Positions 37,401 to 47,362 are shown, counted from the stretch's first letter. The stretch: 64,000 nt of DNA from Amyelois transitella (GCF_032362555.1 NC_083527.1:3038001-3102000); one strand, 5' to 3'. Numbers and translations: made by a program. The notes: generated by a model not told the origin, from the sequence alone.

Positions 37401-38827
37401 TAAATCCTTGTTCACAGCTGAAGCAGTACACTTAGCCCGCGACTTCGGCTACGTGTGTGAGACAGAGTTCCCTGCGCGGGCGCTGGCGGAATACCTCGCG
37501 AGGCAGTACGCCGAACACGACGCCAGGCGGCGCAGGGATTTGCTGCAGGCCACCAAACAGGTATAATGACCACAAAATCTGCGTGGGATTCGCAATAAAT
37601 ATATAAGCGAACGAATGGGTTAGACTAGTTAAGCAACTACAATTTTGGGTCAACGAAGGTTGGCACCACGTTTGCACGAACATTAGTTGGTTCTCAAGTG
37701 TTGGCGTTCGGTAGACAATCCAGAACCAACGAAAGCTTGCAAATCCATTGGTTTCTTAACTTTCATAATACTGATGGTGGTAAAACGGGACATAAATTAT
37801 TGTGACATCACCAAACCATGGCTCTACCAACCTTTCGGTAAAAAGGCAGAACCAAAGCAAGTCAGTACCTAAATCTATTGGTTCCTTAACTTTAATAATA
37901 TTGATGATAGTAGTACGGGATACACTTAAATTTGCCTTCACGAAACCATCGTTCTACTAACCTTTCGGTTATTCGAAAAATTTCATTCATAAAATTTTAT
38001 TAAGAAATCAAAAGCACGAGAATTCTGTGTGCCTTTAGTTTAGTTGGAATGGTATAAGTTATACTTTATTATAAATCCACAGGTGACGAAGGAGCTGATG
38101 GACCTTCTAAATCAAGATCGGTCGCCGCTGTGCAACACACGGCCTCCGCACCTCCTAGAGCCAGCCATCCAGCGACACCTCACGCACTTCTCCCTCATCT
38201 CCCACGGATTCGGGGGTCCCGCTATAGTGGCTGCTCTTACTGCTATACAGGTAGTACTATCATTCTCTGAAACAGGTGGGGTATCTATGTATATCGTTGT
38301 CTATGAGAGACGGGTCTTTACTGTACAACACATGGCCTCTGAATCTATTAGAGCCGGCCATTCAGCGACATTGCACACAATTCTTCCTAACTTTTCACGG
38401 GTTTGACGGTCCGAGTTTCTATCATTTCCACTTTAAACCAGCCTTTTTGCATTAGGCGTCAGTGCTTACTTGGTTTAACGACAGAAATTAATGGAAGGAA
38501 TCCACATTTCTCATTAATAATTGACAAATGAATGGAAATATCTGTGGGTAATACTATGAACAAACTTTGTGGTGCAGAGGTAGTGCGCTTTTCTGTGACA
38601 CAGTCGGTGTCGGGTTCGAATCGAATCCCGGCCATAATGAGAAAATAATCAATCTCAATCTGTGAAATTTGTCCCGTAAAACTAAATTTATTTTTAAAGT
38701 ACTTTTATTTTTTCCACAGAATTTCCTGAACGAATCACTGAAACATTTAGACAAGCTATATCCCCAAAGCGGGATGGTGTCTTCGTCAATGGACAAGACG
38801 AAAATGGACCCAGACATCAAGAAGTAA
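25464..38827 (+). CDS. TFAP2: Transcription factor AP-2, nine exons (5' end missing)
   Basis: AP-2 factors bind GCCNNNGGC-type sites as dimers in the nucleus and control ectoderm and neural development. Exons: 25,464-25,610; 26,420-26,578; 28,406-28,519; 29,729-29,783; 31,584-31,773; 36,944-37,062; 37,418-37,560; 38,083-38,250; 38,720-38,827. All junctions are GT-AG and phases agree, giving 400 residues plus stop. Exon 1 has the activation motif [11 protein letters not shown]. Exons 2-3 are Gly/His-rich. Exon 5 carries [19 protein letters not shown] and [16 protein letters not shown]. Exon 6 has the basic region AKSKNGGR. Exons 7-8 form the helix-span-helix dimerisation part, with [14 protein letters not shown] and [11 protein letters not shown]. 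The first coding exon with the initiator Met was not found. Invertebrates usually carry a single AP-2 gene. Confidence 0.95.
25611..26419 (+). other. TFAP2 intron with tRNA-SINE
   Basis: This intron holds a minus-strand tRNA-derived SINE (about 25,835-25,952) and otherwise nothing recognisable. Frames running through it are accidental. Confidence 0.6.
25880..25952 (-). repeat. tRNA-derived SINE head
   Basis: The minus strand has A box 'tggcgcagcggtagtacg' and B box 'gggttcgaatcc' at tRNA spacing. The ends do not form a clean 7 bp acceptor stem, so a functional tRNA is unlikely. The SINE body continues to about 25,835. Confidence 0.65.
26760..26940 (-). repeat. Old APE-type LINE 3' fragment
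   Basis: It matches the end of the 13,605-16,105 LINE with many changes ('atcacgactcctgcctgaag', 'ccacatgccacgatca', 'aagacgtccccgatttgacc'). It is older than the copies at 4,596 and 46,719. Confidence 0.7.
28143..28205. repeat. Perfect-pairing 25 bp hairpin in TFAP2 intron
   Basis: Arms 28,143-28,167 and 28,181-28,205 are inverted repeats with one G-T position, which is a G-U wobble when the plus strand is transcribed. The loop is 13 nt. The stem therefore pairs along its full length in RNA. It could be a miRNA-like precursor, a young palindrome or a small MITE; no conservation data are available. Confidence 0.6.
28520..31583 (+). other. TFAP2 introns around the 55 bp exon 4
   Basis: These introns hold a diverged SINE piece near 28,700-28,760, a LINE-like tail at about 28,765-28,800, a SINE fragment at 29,605-29,650 and an intact SINE at 30,934-31,202. 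The remainder is AT-rich without recognisable features. Confidence 0.5.
30934..31202 (-). mobile_element. ATGT-tailed SINE with TSD in TFAP2 intron
   Basis: This is a full-length copy starting gtgccgtgtggttcccggc, antisense to the gene body as a retroelement sequence read on plus. The flanking duplication aacaatgtt lies at 30,924-30,932 and 31,203-31,211. Confidence 0.85.
31800..32090 (-). repeat. Two tandem pieces of the 'catcgtgagga' repeat family
   Basis: Both pieces carry 'ggcgtaagtcccggtgcatc'- or 'agtcccagtcgcatcc'-type sequence and a 'aagtccggttttt' or 'gagtcaggttttt' block, the reverse complement of the 3' half of the 613-850 repeat. Confidence 0.5.
35665..35918 (-). mobile_element. 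ATGT-tailed SINE, full length
   Basis: The plus-strand order is ATAT tail, 'ggtcacgtctatatcccttg', and so on to 'gggaaccacacggca', so the element is on the minus strand. A clean TSD was not seen, although 'aagtatt' and 'aggtatt' flank it. Confidence 0.8.
37730..37980 (+). repeat. Two-unit tandem repeat in TFAP2 intron 7
   Basis: Two diverged units of roughly 105-140 bp follow each other. Both contain 'aaatc(c/t)attggtt', 'cttaacttt(c)ataat', 'gatg(g/a)t', 'acggga', 'accat' and 'ctaacctttcggt'-like blocks in the same order. It is non-coding. Confidence 0.65.
38276..38443 (+). pseudogene. Decayed tandem copy of TFAP2 exon 8
   Basis: Twenty-five bases after exon 8 ends, an acceptor (ctgaaacag) is followed by 168 bp that align without gaps to exon 8 in the same codon phase. 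The frame stays open for 59 codons, to a TAG at 38,453. Over the core, 23 of 37 residues match exon 8, including [11 protein letters not shown] and HGF. At the position equivalent to the exon 8 donor the sequence is gcc-ttt, so the canonical GT is gone. It may be the remains of a mutually exclusive dimerisation exon. A still-used exon with another donor (for example a weak GT after CCGA) cannot be excluded. Confidence 0.7.
38569..38690 (+). repeat. tRNA-derived SINE in last TFAP2 intron
   Basis: An A-box segment (tggtgcagaggtagtgcg) and a B-box segment (gggttcgaatcg, with gaatc duplicated) are followed by a short body. It ends close to the last exon's acceptor. Confidence 0.55.
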
Positions 38828-39557
38828 CGAAAAATCAACGTGGAGTCTACAGGATCAACTTGAAGAAGTTTGAAAAGGACGACCACAACCAAATAATACT
38901 TTATCCACGATGGATAACGGTTCTTGATCGGAAGAAGCAACATGTGGGGTCTAGCGGATTGACAAATGAAGAGAAAAATTAGCGGTGACATTTGTAATTG
39001 GCTGGTTGAAAAAAAAAATTACGTGTACCAAAACGGCAGCAAAATAAATTGATCGAAAGAAAAATTTTTTTTTCGCTCGACTTATTTGTTTTGATTGCCA
39101 GTACTGGATGTATCATTTCTTTGGAATTTTAAAAAAAATAAACTTAAAAATATTTTAAAAAATCTAAGTTTTAAATTGAGTTCCGAATTTTGGTGCCAAA
39201 AAACCAACCGCCAATGAAAAACAACGCCCTTAAAACTGCCAATGTGAGATTGCGTATTTATTTTTATGAAAGTCTGCGAGCCCATACAAATAAAGTGCAA
39301 TTATAATACTCAAGATTGTGAGAATATGTACATATAGAATTATAACTAGTATTAATTAAGCATTTATATCGTAATCAGTTTCATTCAAACGCGTATATTT
39401 TTACAGAAAATAGATTTTCATCCACCGCAATAAGGACACATATCACGTTTGTATATAATATAGAACTAAATAATATCGGCGGATTCATTCTGCGTAATAA
39501 ATAATATTATTTGGCTTGTCTAGAGTTGGTAACAAGCGAGGATTTACAGGATAAATT

Positions 39558-40033
39558 GAGGAAAAAAAATAGTACAAAACTTAATCAAATAGTACCTACT
39601 TAATTTTTTTGTTACAAGATTTTTACTTAAATTCTTGTATGTTTGAGTTTTAATTAACCTCTCCAATAAATGTCTTCACAAACAAATCCCTCGCTGTTAG
39701 TAACTGTTGACTTTGCCGATTTCGAACAAACCAGTGAAAATATTTAGTTAATTAGATTTAGTATTGCTAGTGATTCAATGTGAACGTGTGCCAATTAGGT
39801 TGTCATTGGAAATACGGCATTATTTCCAACGAGTAAGTATTTAATATTTATTATTGTGTCATGTACATAAAATTTGCTGTTTCCTTGCCTAAATAGTTTT
39901 AATTAAGCGTTTTAGCCATATTAGGGTCGTCACATCGGGATGGGTGTGGAAAAAACAAAGTAAAGTTTATAGTACAATTATAAAAACAAGAATATCAGCA
40001 AATTAAGCCTGATTGTTGAATGTTTTTAATGAG
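39558..40033 (+). repeat. Duplicated segment, copy 1
   Basis: About 476 bp are nearly identical to 42,291-42,815, in the same orientation, about 2.7 kb apart. The segment has no ORF. This copy lacks one arm of the hairpin found in copy 2 and is not flanked by the 67 bp direct repeats that flank copy 2. Confidence 0.85.
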
Positions 40034-41084
40034 TATGTGGCGGTTCTCTACGCCACAAGTCACAAAAACAAAATCACGCTATCAAAAACAGCGAAAAGGC
40101 TAAGGCTAGAAAGTTTTTTTTTTAAACTCCCCAACAAATCCAACAGCCGGCCCTAACCGCGTCCGATGTGTGCCAACCCTTAGTCCAATTCGGCACTAGA
40201 TCGAATTTTAATCTGTGAAATATTTTAAAGACTAATATTAAAATTTAAAATTGTTTTTAAATAGATACCTAATAATTTGACTTGCTCAAAAGCTAGGCTA
40301 TTATTTATTTCAACGTTAAAATTGAAAATAATTTTTATTAATGAAAATTTACAACTTTTCGAAATTAAAATATTAAAAAAATTACATAAACAAATACATT
40401 TGGTATGCATAGATAAATATAACATTATTATTGTGAAAACCATGAAATGTTCGCCACAAACCTAATACAACTATAACGTTGAAATAAATAAAATTAAAAA
40501 ACTTTTTGTAAAATTATTGTGCCAAACCTATTTCTTGTGAGCGTGTAAAACATTTTTTGTTTTCTTTTTTAAAATTTTTTGTATATATTTTGCCGTTTAT
40601 TGTAATTTAAATAAATAAGTTTTTTAGGGTTACATTTCTATTGTACAATGATCTAATTTATCATCAATTTGTTCTGAATACCTCATCGTATTAAGATATT
40701 TTTTAAAACCTTGTGTTTTAGCCAATGATCTTAAATTCAATAGACCAAATACTTACAAAACCTTAATAGACATTATGTACAAAACTGAGTTTATAAGTTC
40801 AAAAGCTATCAAAAAGTAAGCCTGACACTTATCTCATTTTTCAAATAAAAAAATTGTTGTCAAACAGTCAGCGTAAAATATTCAATCGCAATAATTGTTT
40901 TTTCTTTAAAAATCAACATGACTGAAATTAATCATGCAATTCTTAAATTTTTTATTATTAAAAAAAACATTCCAATTACGAAATTATATTAAGGCCTTAT
41001 CTCTCGCATTCATGAATCCGTAGGGGGCAACACGTGCATTTTGTGTCGTTTGAGTTTGTATGAAACACAACATGTGTACAAATA

Positions 41085-41165
41085 TTAGTTTCCCCTGCAA
41101 GGTTGCGGAGGTCAGATTATGTACTTACTCGAAGCGACTCCCATCTGATCTCCGCAACCTATGCA
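41085..41165. repeat. Palindromic piece of the 'catcgtgagga' family
   Basis: 'cctgcaaggttgcggaggtcagat' faces its imperfect reverse complement ending 'atctccgcaacctatgcaga' within 80 bp. Both arms resemble the 'ctgcaaaggttgcgaagttc' portion of the repeat at 43,540-43,560. Confidence 0.5.
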
Positions 41166-41213
41166 GAGGAACCTAAACTCGTATTGGATCCTATTTACGA
41201 ATCCAGTTGCCTG

Positions 41214-41372
41214 AATGTTCAGCGAGGCTGGCTGGCATTGCACGCGCGACGCCGTTTTCATCACGCGATAAACTATCCCTGTCCCGTTTCACTTCATAAT
41301 AAAAAGCGAAACAGCGATAGTTTATCGCGCGATTAAACGGCGGTTCACGTGCCATGCTGCCGGGGCTGATCA
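41214..41372. mobile_element. MITE-like inverted-repeat element
   Basis: The inner arms 'acgcgataaactatc' and 'gatagtttatcgcgcg' are nearly perfect inverted repeats. Outward, 'cacgcgcgacgccgtttt' and 'aaacggcggttcacgtgcc' also pair imperfectly, giving terminal inverted repeats of roughly 50-60 bp around a short centre. There is no coding capacity. Confidence 0.6.
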
Positions 41373-41849
41373 TCTCCTAACAGACACTAGTCCCTTCCGG
41401 TTTCTGAGTGTGATTGTGATGGTTTGGAAGATTCGGTTATTAAATGAAGTATGTGCCGAATGGCTTTTTTAACGCCAGCTACATTCAAAATACTTATTGG
41501 TTGGTGTTTAAAAAGTCGTTTATATCCATAAAAAAAGTCCTTCGTTGGAACGAATTGTACCTACATTGTGTATTTGGTTTCTTTGTGGAGTAAAAGAATG
41601 ATGTTAAAATTTTGTTTTATTATGAGTATTCCTTGAATGTGGCTTCGCTCGACTTTACCATTGGGCTATTCACGAACTTCGGTAACGCGTATTATATAAT
41701 AAATATGCTATAATAAATTTAGTGAATAGTCCCACTGTATCGTAACTGTGATCATCAGTGGGACATGGGCGAGACCACCAAAAATGGCAACCATAGAAAA
41801 AGTTTATAAATACAAACAAAACTAAAATGGAATCTCTTCTACATCTCAT

Positions 41850-42090
41850 TAAAAATTTAAGTTATCAAAACTTCGAAAAAATTGTTTAGATATCTGTTGG
41901 AGCAAGGTCCGGGGAGTACGGTGGATGTCTTAGACATTCCAATTGAAGCTCGTCTAATTTGGTCGCCGTCTGGCCTGCAGTGCGTGGTCCAGCGTTGTCG
42001 CGAAGCAGTACCTAGTGGCGTGGAGCGATCGGCCAGCCTCGGTTGTTTAGCAGCTAGCTTTTCCAACATGCAATTGCGGACAGAAAATCT
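41850..42090 (-). pseudogene. Mariner-like transposase remnant
   Basis: A minus-strand frame with stops reads fragments such as TSFNWNV and DHALQARRRPN, which line up in order with the mariner 'N-RPH...LNW-V--HPPYSPD...LF' region. Several internal stops and substitutions show it is dead. The identification rests on recalled family patterns only. Confidence 0.4.
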
Positions 42091-42222
42091 AAAAAAAAAA
42101 ACAAATGAATGACGGTTAACGAACACACAAATAAGTACATACATTTATAAATAGCTGTATAATCCCTCGAGTTATCACAGTTTACATAATACAGCCTGGT
42201 GAAAACCGACGGACCGACAGCT

Positions 42223-42880
42223 GAGGCTTAGTTATTGTTTTACTGTTTTTACCTTTTAGGTACGGAACCCTGAAAAGGTTAAACCAAACCGAAGAAAAAA
42301 AATAGTACAAAACTTAATCAAATAGTACTTATTTTTTTTGTTACAATATCTATTTTTACTTAAATTCTCATATGTTTGAGTTTTAATCAACCTCTCCAAT
42401 AAATGTCTTCACAAACAAATCCCTCGCTATTAGTAACTGTTGACTTTGCTGATTTCAACAAACCAGTGAAAATATTTAGTTAGTTTAGTTATTAGATTTA
42501 GTATTGCTAACACAGTATTGGCACACGTTCACATTGAATCACAATGTGAACGTGTGCCAATTAGGTTGTCATTGGAAATACGGCATTATTTCCAACGAGT
42601 AAGTATTTAATATTTATTATTGTGTCATGTACATAAAATTTGCTGTTTCCTTGCCTAAATAGTTTTAATTAAGCGTTTTAGCCATATTAGGGTCGTCACA
42701 TATACATCGTTACATAGGGATGGGTGTGGAAAAACAAAGTAAAGATTACAGTAAGTACAATTATAAAAACAAGAATATCAGCAAATTAAGCTTGATTGTT
42801 GAATGTTTTTAATGAGGCTTAGTTATTGTTTTACTGTTTTTACCTTTTAGGTACGAAACCCTAAAAATGTTAAACCAAAC
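42223..42880 (+). repeat. Duplicated segment copy 2 within 67 bp direct repeats
   Basis: Direct repeats at 42,223-42,289 and 42,814-42,880, each 67 bp and containing 'ttttaggtacg(g/a)aaccct', enclose the second copy (42,291-42,815) of the segment also found at 39,558-40,033. Compared with copy 1, it gains an inverted arm at 42,517-42,536 and a few bases near 42,700. Confidence 0.8.
42517..42561. repeat. 20 bp perfect hairpin
   Basis: Arms 42,517-42,536 and 42,542-42,561 are exact inverted repeats with a 5-base loop. Copy 1 of the surrounding segment (39,558-40,033) has only the right arm, in the form 'gtgattcaatgtgaacgtgt'. Confidence 0.9.
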
Positions 42881-43198
42881 TTTTATTTTCTATCTATATA
42901 AATCTGTTTAACCAAGAAATTGCTTGGCTTCAGCATAAAAGATCCATACAGGAACGAGCTTATTGCGTTTCACAAGAAGTATGCTTGACATCATCATGTG
43001 CCTTTTTGATTAGGTGTAAGTAGGTATTATCATGGTATCATTGACGAAACAGTGTCTACTCTACTTCGCAGTCTGAAGAACTTATTTTAGCTATTGAATG
43101 AACTAAAGTCTTTCTGTGCTGCGTACCATTCGATCGAAAAAAATGTCAGATTGTCATTTTATTATGTCAAATGTCGTCTCAAGAAGCGTTGCCGAACT

Positions 43199-44100
43199 AT
43201 CGATAGGAACAAGTTTTACTATCGATAATCGACCTCGGAAATCATCTGCAATATCAATAAGCCAAACGATACTATGGATAGTACTGATACTATGTAAAGG
43301 CCAAAACTATCGGTAGTATTGTTGATGGAATGGGTAAGGTGCCCGGTTCAGATGCGTGATGCATAAAAAGGTAAATCCATCTCGACAATGTACCAATGAC
43401 TAATTTCAAAGATATGTAGGTACTAATAATTTTAATACTAACCAATACTCTTATAATGAGGGAAAACATCGTGAGGAAACCTGCACATTCAGGCAACTGG
43501 ATATGTTACCATGAATCCAATACGGGTTATGTTTACTTGCAAAGGTTGCGAAGTTCAAATGGGAGTCGCTTCATGTAAAAACCTGACTCTAGAATCCATG
43601 GTCTAAGGGCTCCTGGACTCCCCTCCAGAGAGATGAGGATGCAACCGGGACTAAAGCCAGGAAGAAGAAAGTATTTTGTTGCAATTAGAATTGACTGGTA
43701 CCTGAGCTATCGACAGTCCCATAGATACTATTGCATCTACACAACTATCGATATTCTATCGATGGACTATCGATTACGGATGGCGAATTTCTTTCCGAAA
43801 AATCGGTTTTTAAATTGATCTGAATCGAATTAAATTTTGTAATTTTTTGTGAATCAAATTTAATGTTAATATATTCTCTATGAAAAACAAGACGGATGAC
43901 ATAATAACTGATCTCTTACCAGTAAAATCGGTTTTTTAAGTTCTACGAAAGGGATAATAAAAATCATTTATTACCATATTGAAGTCAAATCAGGTATGAA
44001 AGAAGACAATTTTATTTTTAAAAGGTATTTTTTAAATGAAAAATTTACATTCCTTAGATTTATCGATCTCAGATCATACTATCGATGGTGGTCTATCGAT
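43199..44100 (+). promoter_or_regulatory. Cluster of ATCGAT / DRE-like sites
   Basis: Eight ATCGAT words occur at 43,199, 43,221, 43,747, 43,758, 43,779, 44,062, 44,081 and 44,095. Three of these are full TATCGATA, the DREF/BEAF-type site known from flies. The last three lie within 181 bp of the ATG of the gene at 44,243. A promoter role is inferred from position. Confidence 0.45.
43455..43670 (+). repeat. Interspersed repeat, 'catcgtgagga' family
   Basis: It has the same block order as 613-850: 'gggaaaacatcgtgaggaaa', 'cctgcacattcaggcaactg', 'aatacgggtta', 'aaacctgactc', 'gatgcaaccgggactaaag'. Confidence 0.7.
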
Positions 44101-44242
44101 CGGCAACACTAAATTAGCAATATTTTAAATAATTCAGTCATTGACAAAATTCTTTCATAGTTACCCGCGCTTTGTCGACTTTTCACTTTTTATATAATTT
44201 CTGCAGTTTTTACTTAATTCTCAGGTAATATAAAAGTTAATC

Positions 44243-47200
44243 ATGGATGTCACAGTTGAACCCGAAGTTCTGAAAAATTGTTTCAAGTTTGAACATGTAT
44301 TATACCACAATTTATCGATTGTTTACAATCAGAACACCTCAATGGTAATATTATGGAATAAATTCCAAATATTTGTGCATGAAAATCGTAATTTGCAAAA
44401 TTTAGCTAAATTACTAATTCCTGAGTTTCAAATCCATCAGTTGATACTCACAGAAAACTATATATTATGTTTAGACATGAGTGGCCATATACATACAATA
44501 TCGCTGAAGTTTAAGAAATCTGCTCAGAAGCGTACAAGAAATTGTTTCCAGCCTCGGGAGCGAAATGTCAAGTGTTGTTTTCTCAACCTGCAGAATGCTC
44601 TAATAATCAAATATGTTGGAAATGAAATATTTTTATGTTTACATAAAATTGATGCAGATTTTACTCTAGACAAAAAAATTAAGTTGACATATTCCAGTCA
44701 ATGGCCTTTACCAGAGCCAGTTCTGGGAAAATGTTTACTAGTGTGTCATAATATAAATGAAGAAGAATTTGATCGAATCAAGCAAATATATAAAGCAAGA
44801 ATCATGCCTGAAGATTCGAAAGTAGTTATTATTTCATTTGATAGGCTAACAATGTTCAGCTGTCTGTTTAGTCACCACATGGATGAAGAAGTTGTACCTT
44901 TGATTAAACTGCACACTTGCCCTTCTGAAATATGTAGTATAGATGTTTTAGAGGATTTAACAATCTTAACATCTCTTAAATCGGGAACATTAATACAATT
45001 TGATCTGAAAAACAGTGCCAAGGAACCAAATGTTACGCATTTGACTGTTGCTATAGATAAATGTATAAATATGAAGGATACATTTATTTACTCTGATGGC
45101 TTGACTCTGTGGAAAGCACATAAACACCTCACTGATGATATTACATTCCAACAATTTATTTTTAAGCTAGTCAAAGATTTTGTGGTCTGTGGAGACCAAC
45201 TAATTTGTACTACTTATTCAAACCTAATTTATATTCTACACATAGATGATGAGGCTGCATATGTTAAATCATTATCTACAGATGAATATTGTAAAGCAGA
45301 GACTGTTTTCACTAATACCGAATATTTGTATAAAACTTTAGAAGAAATAGAATTGAATAATGATTTGGTAAAGAAAATTAAAGAAGAAGGAAATTATTTA
45401 ACTGTTTTAGCATTGTCCTATAGAAAAGATATTATGGATACCATTGTACAACAAAAAGTAAAAGTTTATGAGAAATATGAAGATGTTTGTCTAGAGCATA
45501 GAGATTTATTGCTCACCGACCACATGGAAGAATACTTTGATAAAGAAGCATATCTATTTCTAATAAAAATCTCAACAAAAGTTCTACAACAAATGTTCAG
45601 CAATATTATATCAAACTTATTCAGTGATTTGCAACTACATTTTTCTTACTTCTTAGATATGAAATTGATAAAAACAACTAGTCTGAAACTCAATGAAAAC
45701 TTAAAGATGCTTCATTTGCTTACATCATTGAAGGTTAAAAATTGCGATATTTCTGAAATAAATATAGTTATTAGATTGATTTCTAGCTTGCCAGGGTCAC
45801 ACGACCGGAAGCAACTGCTCTGGACCTGTTTATATGAAAAACATATTTCATTGAAATCTGAACATTTTATAAAACCTGATACAACTTCAGCCCAAATTAT
45901 TAATTTAGCTGACACTAAAGATAATTTAGAACAATTGATAGCTAAAGTGGAACATAATCGGCACAAGCATTTGTTCAGATTTGTAGATGCATCTAGTCAC
46001 TACATTGAGGGTACTGATTGGTCCATGTATTTAAAACTACCCACAAATTATAGAGACTTGTTTGTGGAAAGTCAAATAATCAAAGAACATTTAAATCCCA
46101 TAACTGCAAATTTTCTGATAAGACAATACACTTCTCAAGAGTTTTTAGAGTCAACAAGTGAATTTTTCCTCCAAATAGGCAAAGAAAAAGTGAAAGTACA
46201 ACTTAACATGGACTTTTCATTTCCATTATTGCAAGTGTCAAGTCAAAATGTCCTTTTAGCTTTTAATATAAGGAACCTCTTTTCCAAATTAATCTATAAC
46301 GATTTTGGGAACCTTGACTGTACAGCCAAAGAATATGTTAATCATGTTTTATACAGTGTCAACGAGGTATGTATCATGAAAATACTAATAAACATCAGTA
46401 CCTACATAAGCCATTTTATCCCTAGGTATTGTTTCTTTAGACATTATTTTCCAAAAATATTATGTAGGTACATCTATTTCTTTAAAAATGTTTAGTATAA
46501 ATATATTACAATGTAGGCTTATACCGTTAGGGATAAGGACGTGATTATGTGTATTGAGTACATATTTATGTAGGCTGACACTATTATAAAGAACATAATA
46601 ATGCTGCCTACTTGAATTCGAAACTAACTTATTGGCGGGAATTTAAACGTAATTTTTTTTCATAAAAATTTTGCTTTTGGTTTATCTAGTGTTATTTTTT
46701 TTATTTTGTTATGTTGAAGTCAGAAACTATCCAAAAAGGCTCGACTGGCTGTGCACAGGGGTGTGTTGGTCCCGACATTAATGTATGGGAGTGAAAGTTG
46801 GGTATGGCAAAAGAAGCACGAAAGCAGAATAAATGCAGTGGAAATGAGTGTTAAGGAGTATGCTGGGTGTGAAATTGAGTGACCGGATAAGGAACAGCGT
46901 GATAAGGGAATGTTGTGATGTGAAAGAAGATGTAGTTACAGGAATAGAAAAAGGTATGTTAAGATGGTTCGGTCATGTGGAGAGGATGAATGAAAGCAGG
47001 TTGACTAAGCAGATATACAAGGAGAGTGTGGAGGGAAAGGTCGGAGCGGGAAGACCAAGACGAACGTATCTTGATCAAATTAAGGACGTCTTGGTAAAGG
47101 GTCAGGTCAAAAGTACCCGAAACCGCCGAGCTTGCATGAAGAGAGTTATGAATGTGGATAAAGCGCTCTCTGCCTACCCCTCCGGGAGAGGCGTGATTTT

Positions 47201-47362
47201 TATGTATGTATGTTATGTTGAAATATACATATACACCATTTTGTATTTCAGAACATGCAAAGGGATATAAAAGCGTGCATAAAGGAGCGCCGCCCTATAG
47301 AATTATTCAAAGCTGTTGCGGATAATTTTGAGAAAAACGTTATCGGTTCTTTACCTATCTAA
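44243..47362 (+). CDS. Uncharacterised protein, 744 codons, two exons
   Basis: Exon 1 (44,243-46,366) ends at a strong donor (gaG|gtatgt). Exon 2 (47,252-47,362) follows a tatttcag acceptor in phase 0 and encodes 36 residues ending NVIGSLPI. An AATAAA lies at 47,446. I do not recognise the family. Residues 1 to about 330 show repeated hydrophobic strands with turns ('ILCLDMSGHIHTISL', 'ILTSLKSGTLIQFDL'), suggestive of a beta-propeller. Residues about 340-480 are Lys/Glu-rich helices with coiled-coil character, and the rest is mixed. No signal peptide or membrane segment is evident. Propeller-plus-helix architecture occurs in Fanconi core proteins such as FANCB or FAAP100, but that link is speculative. 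The intron carries a LINE insertion. Confidence 0.8.
46719..47211 (+). mobile_element. 5'-truncated APE-type LINE with TSD, in an intron
   Basis: These 493 bp closely match the 3' part of the 13,605-16,105 LINE, with a loss of about 50 bp shortly before the tail. A perfect 11 bp duplication, gttatgttgaa, lies at 46,708-46,718 and 47,212-47,222. The tail is ATGT repeats. The 140-residue frame through it is LINE C-terminal sequence, not host protein. The 3' end lies about 30 bp before the host exon 2 acceptor. Confidence 0.92.

Larger units (their letters stand above)
38828..44242. other. TFAP2 3' region and gene-free spacer
   Basis: The TFAP2 3' UTR starts at 38,828, with the first canonical AATAAA near 39,040. 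No other supportable gene exists before 44,243. The spacer contains the duplicated segment pair, a mariner-like remnant, inverted-repeat DNA and a repeat near 43,455, described separately. About 40,040-41,000 is AT-rich and featureless. Confidence 0.55.

Noticed and set aside
38554-38991. 145-residue minus-strand frame over the last TFAP2 exon
   Set aside because: It is antisense to a well-supported exon and a tRNA-derived SINE; no domain is seen.
41882-42144. Overlapping open frames on both strands
   Set aside because: They cross a decayed mariner-like remnant in the wrong frames; neither resembles a complete protein.
47000-47270. 140-residue frame before the last exon of the unknown gene
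   Set aside because: It is the C-terminal part of the inserted LINE, bounded by an exact TSD, not a host exon.
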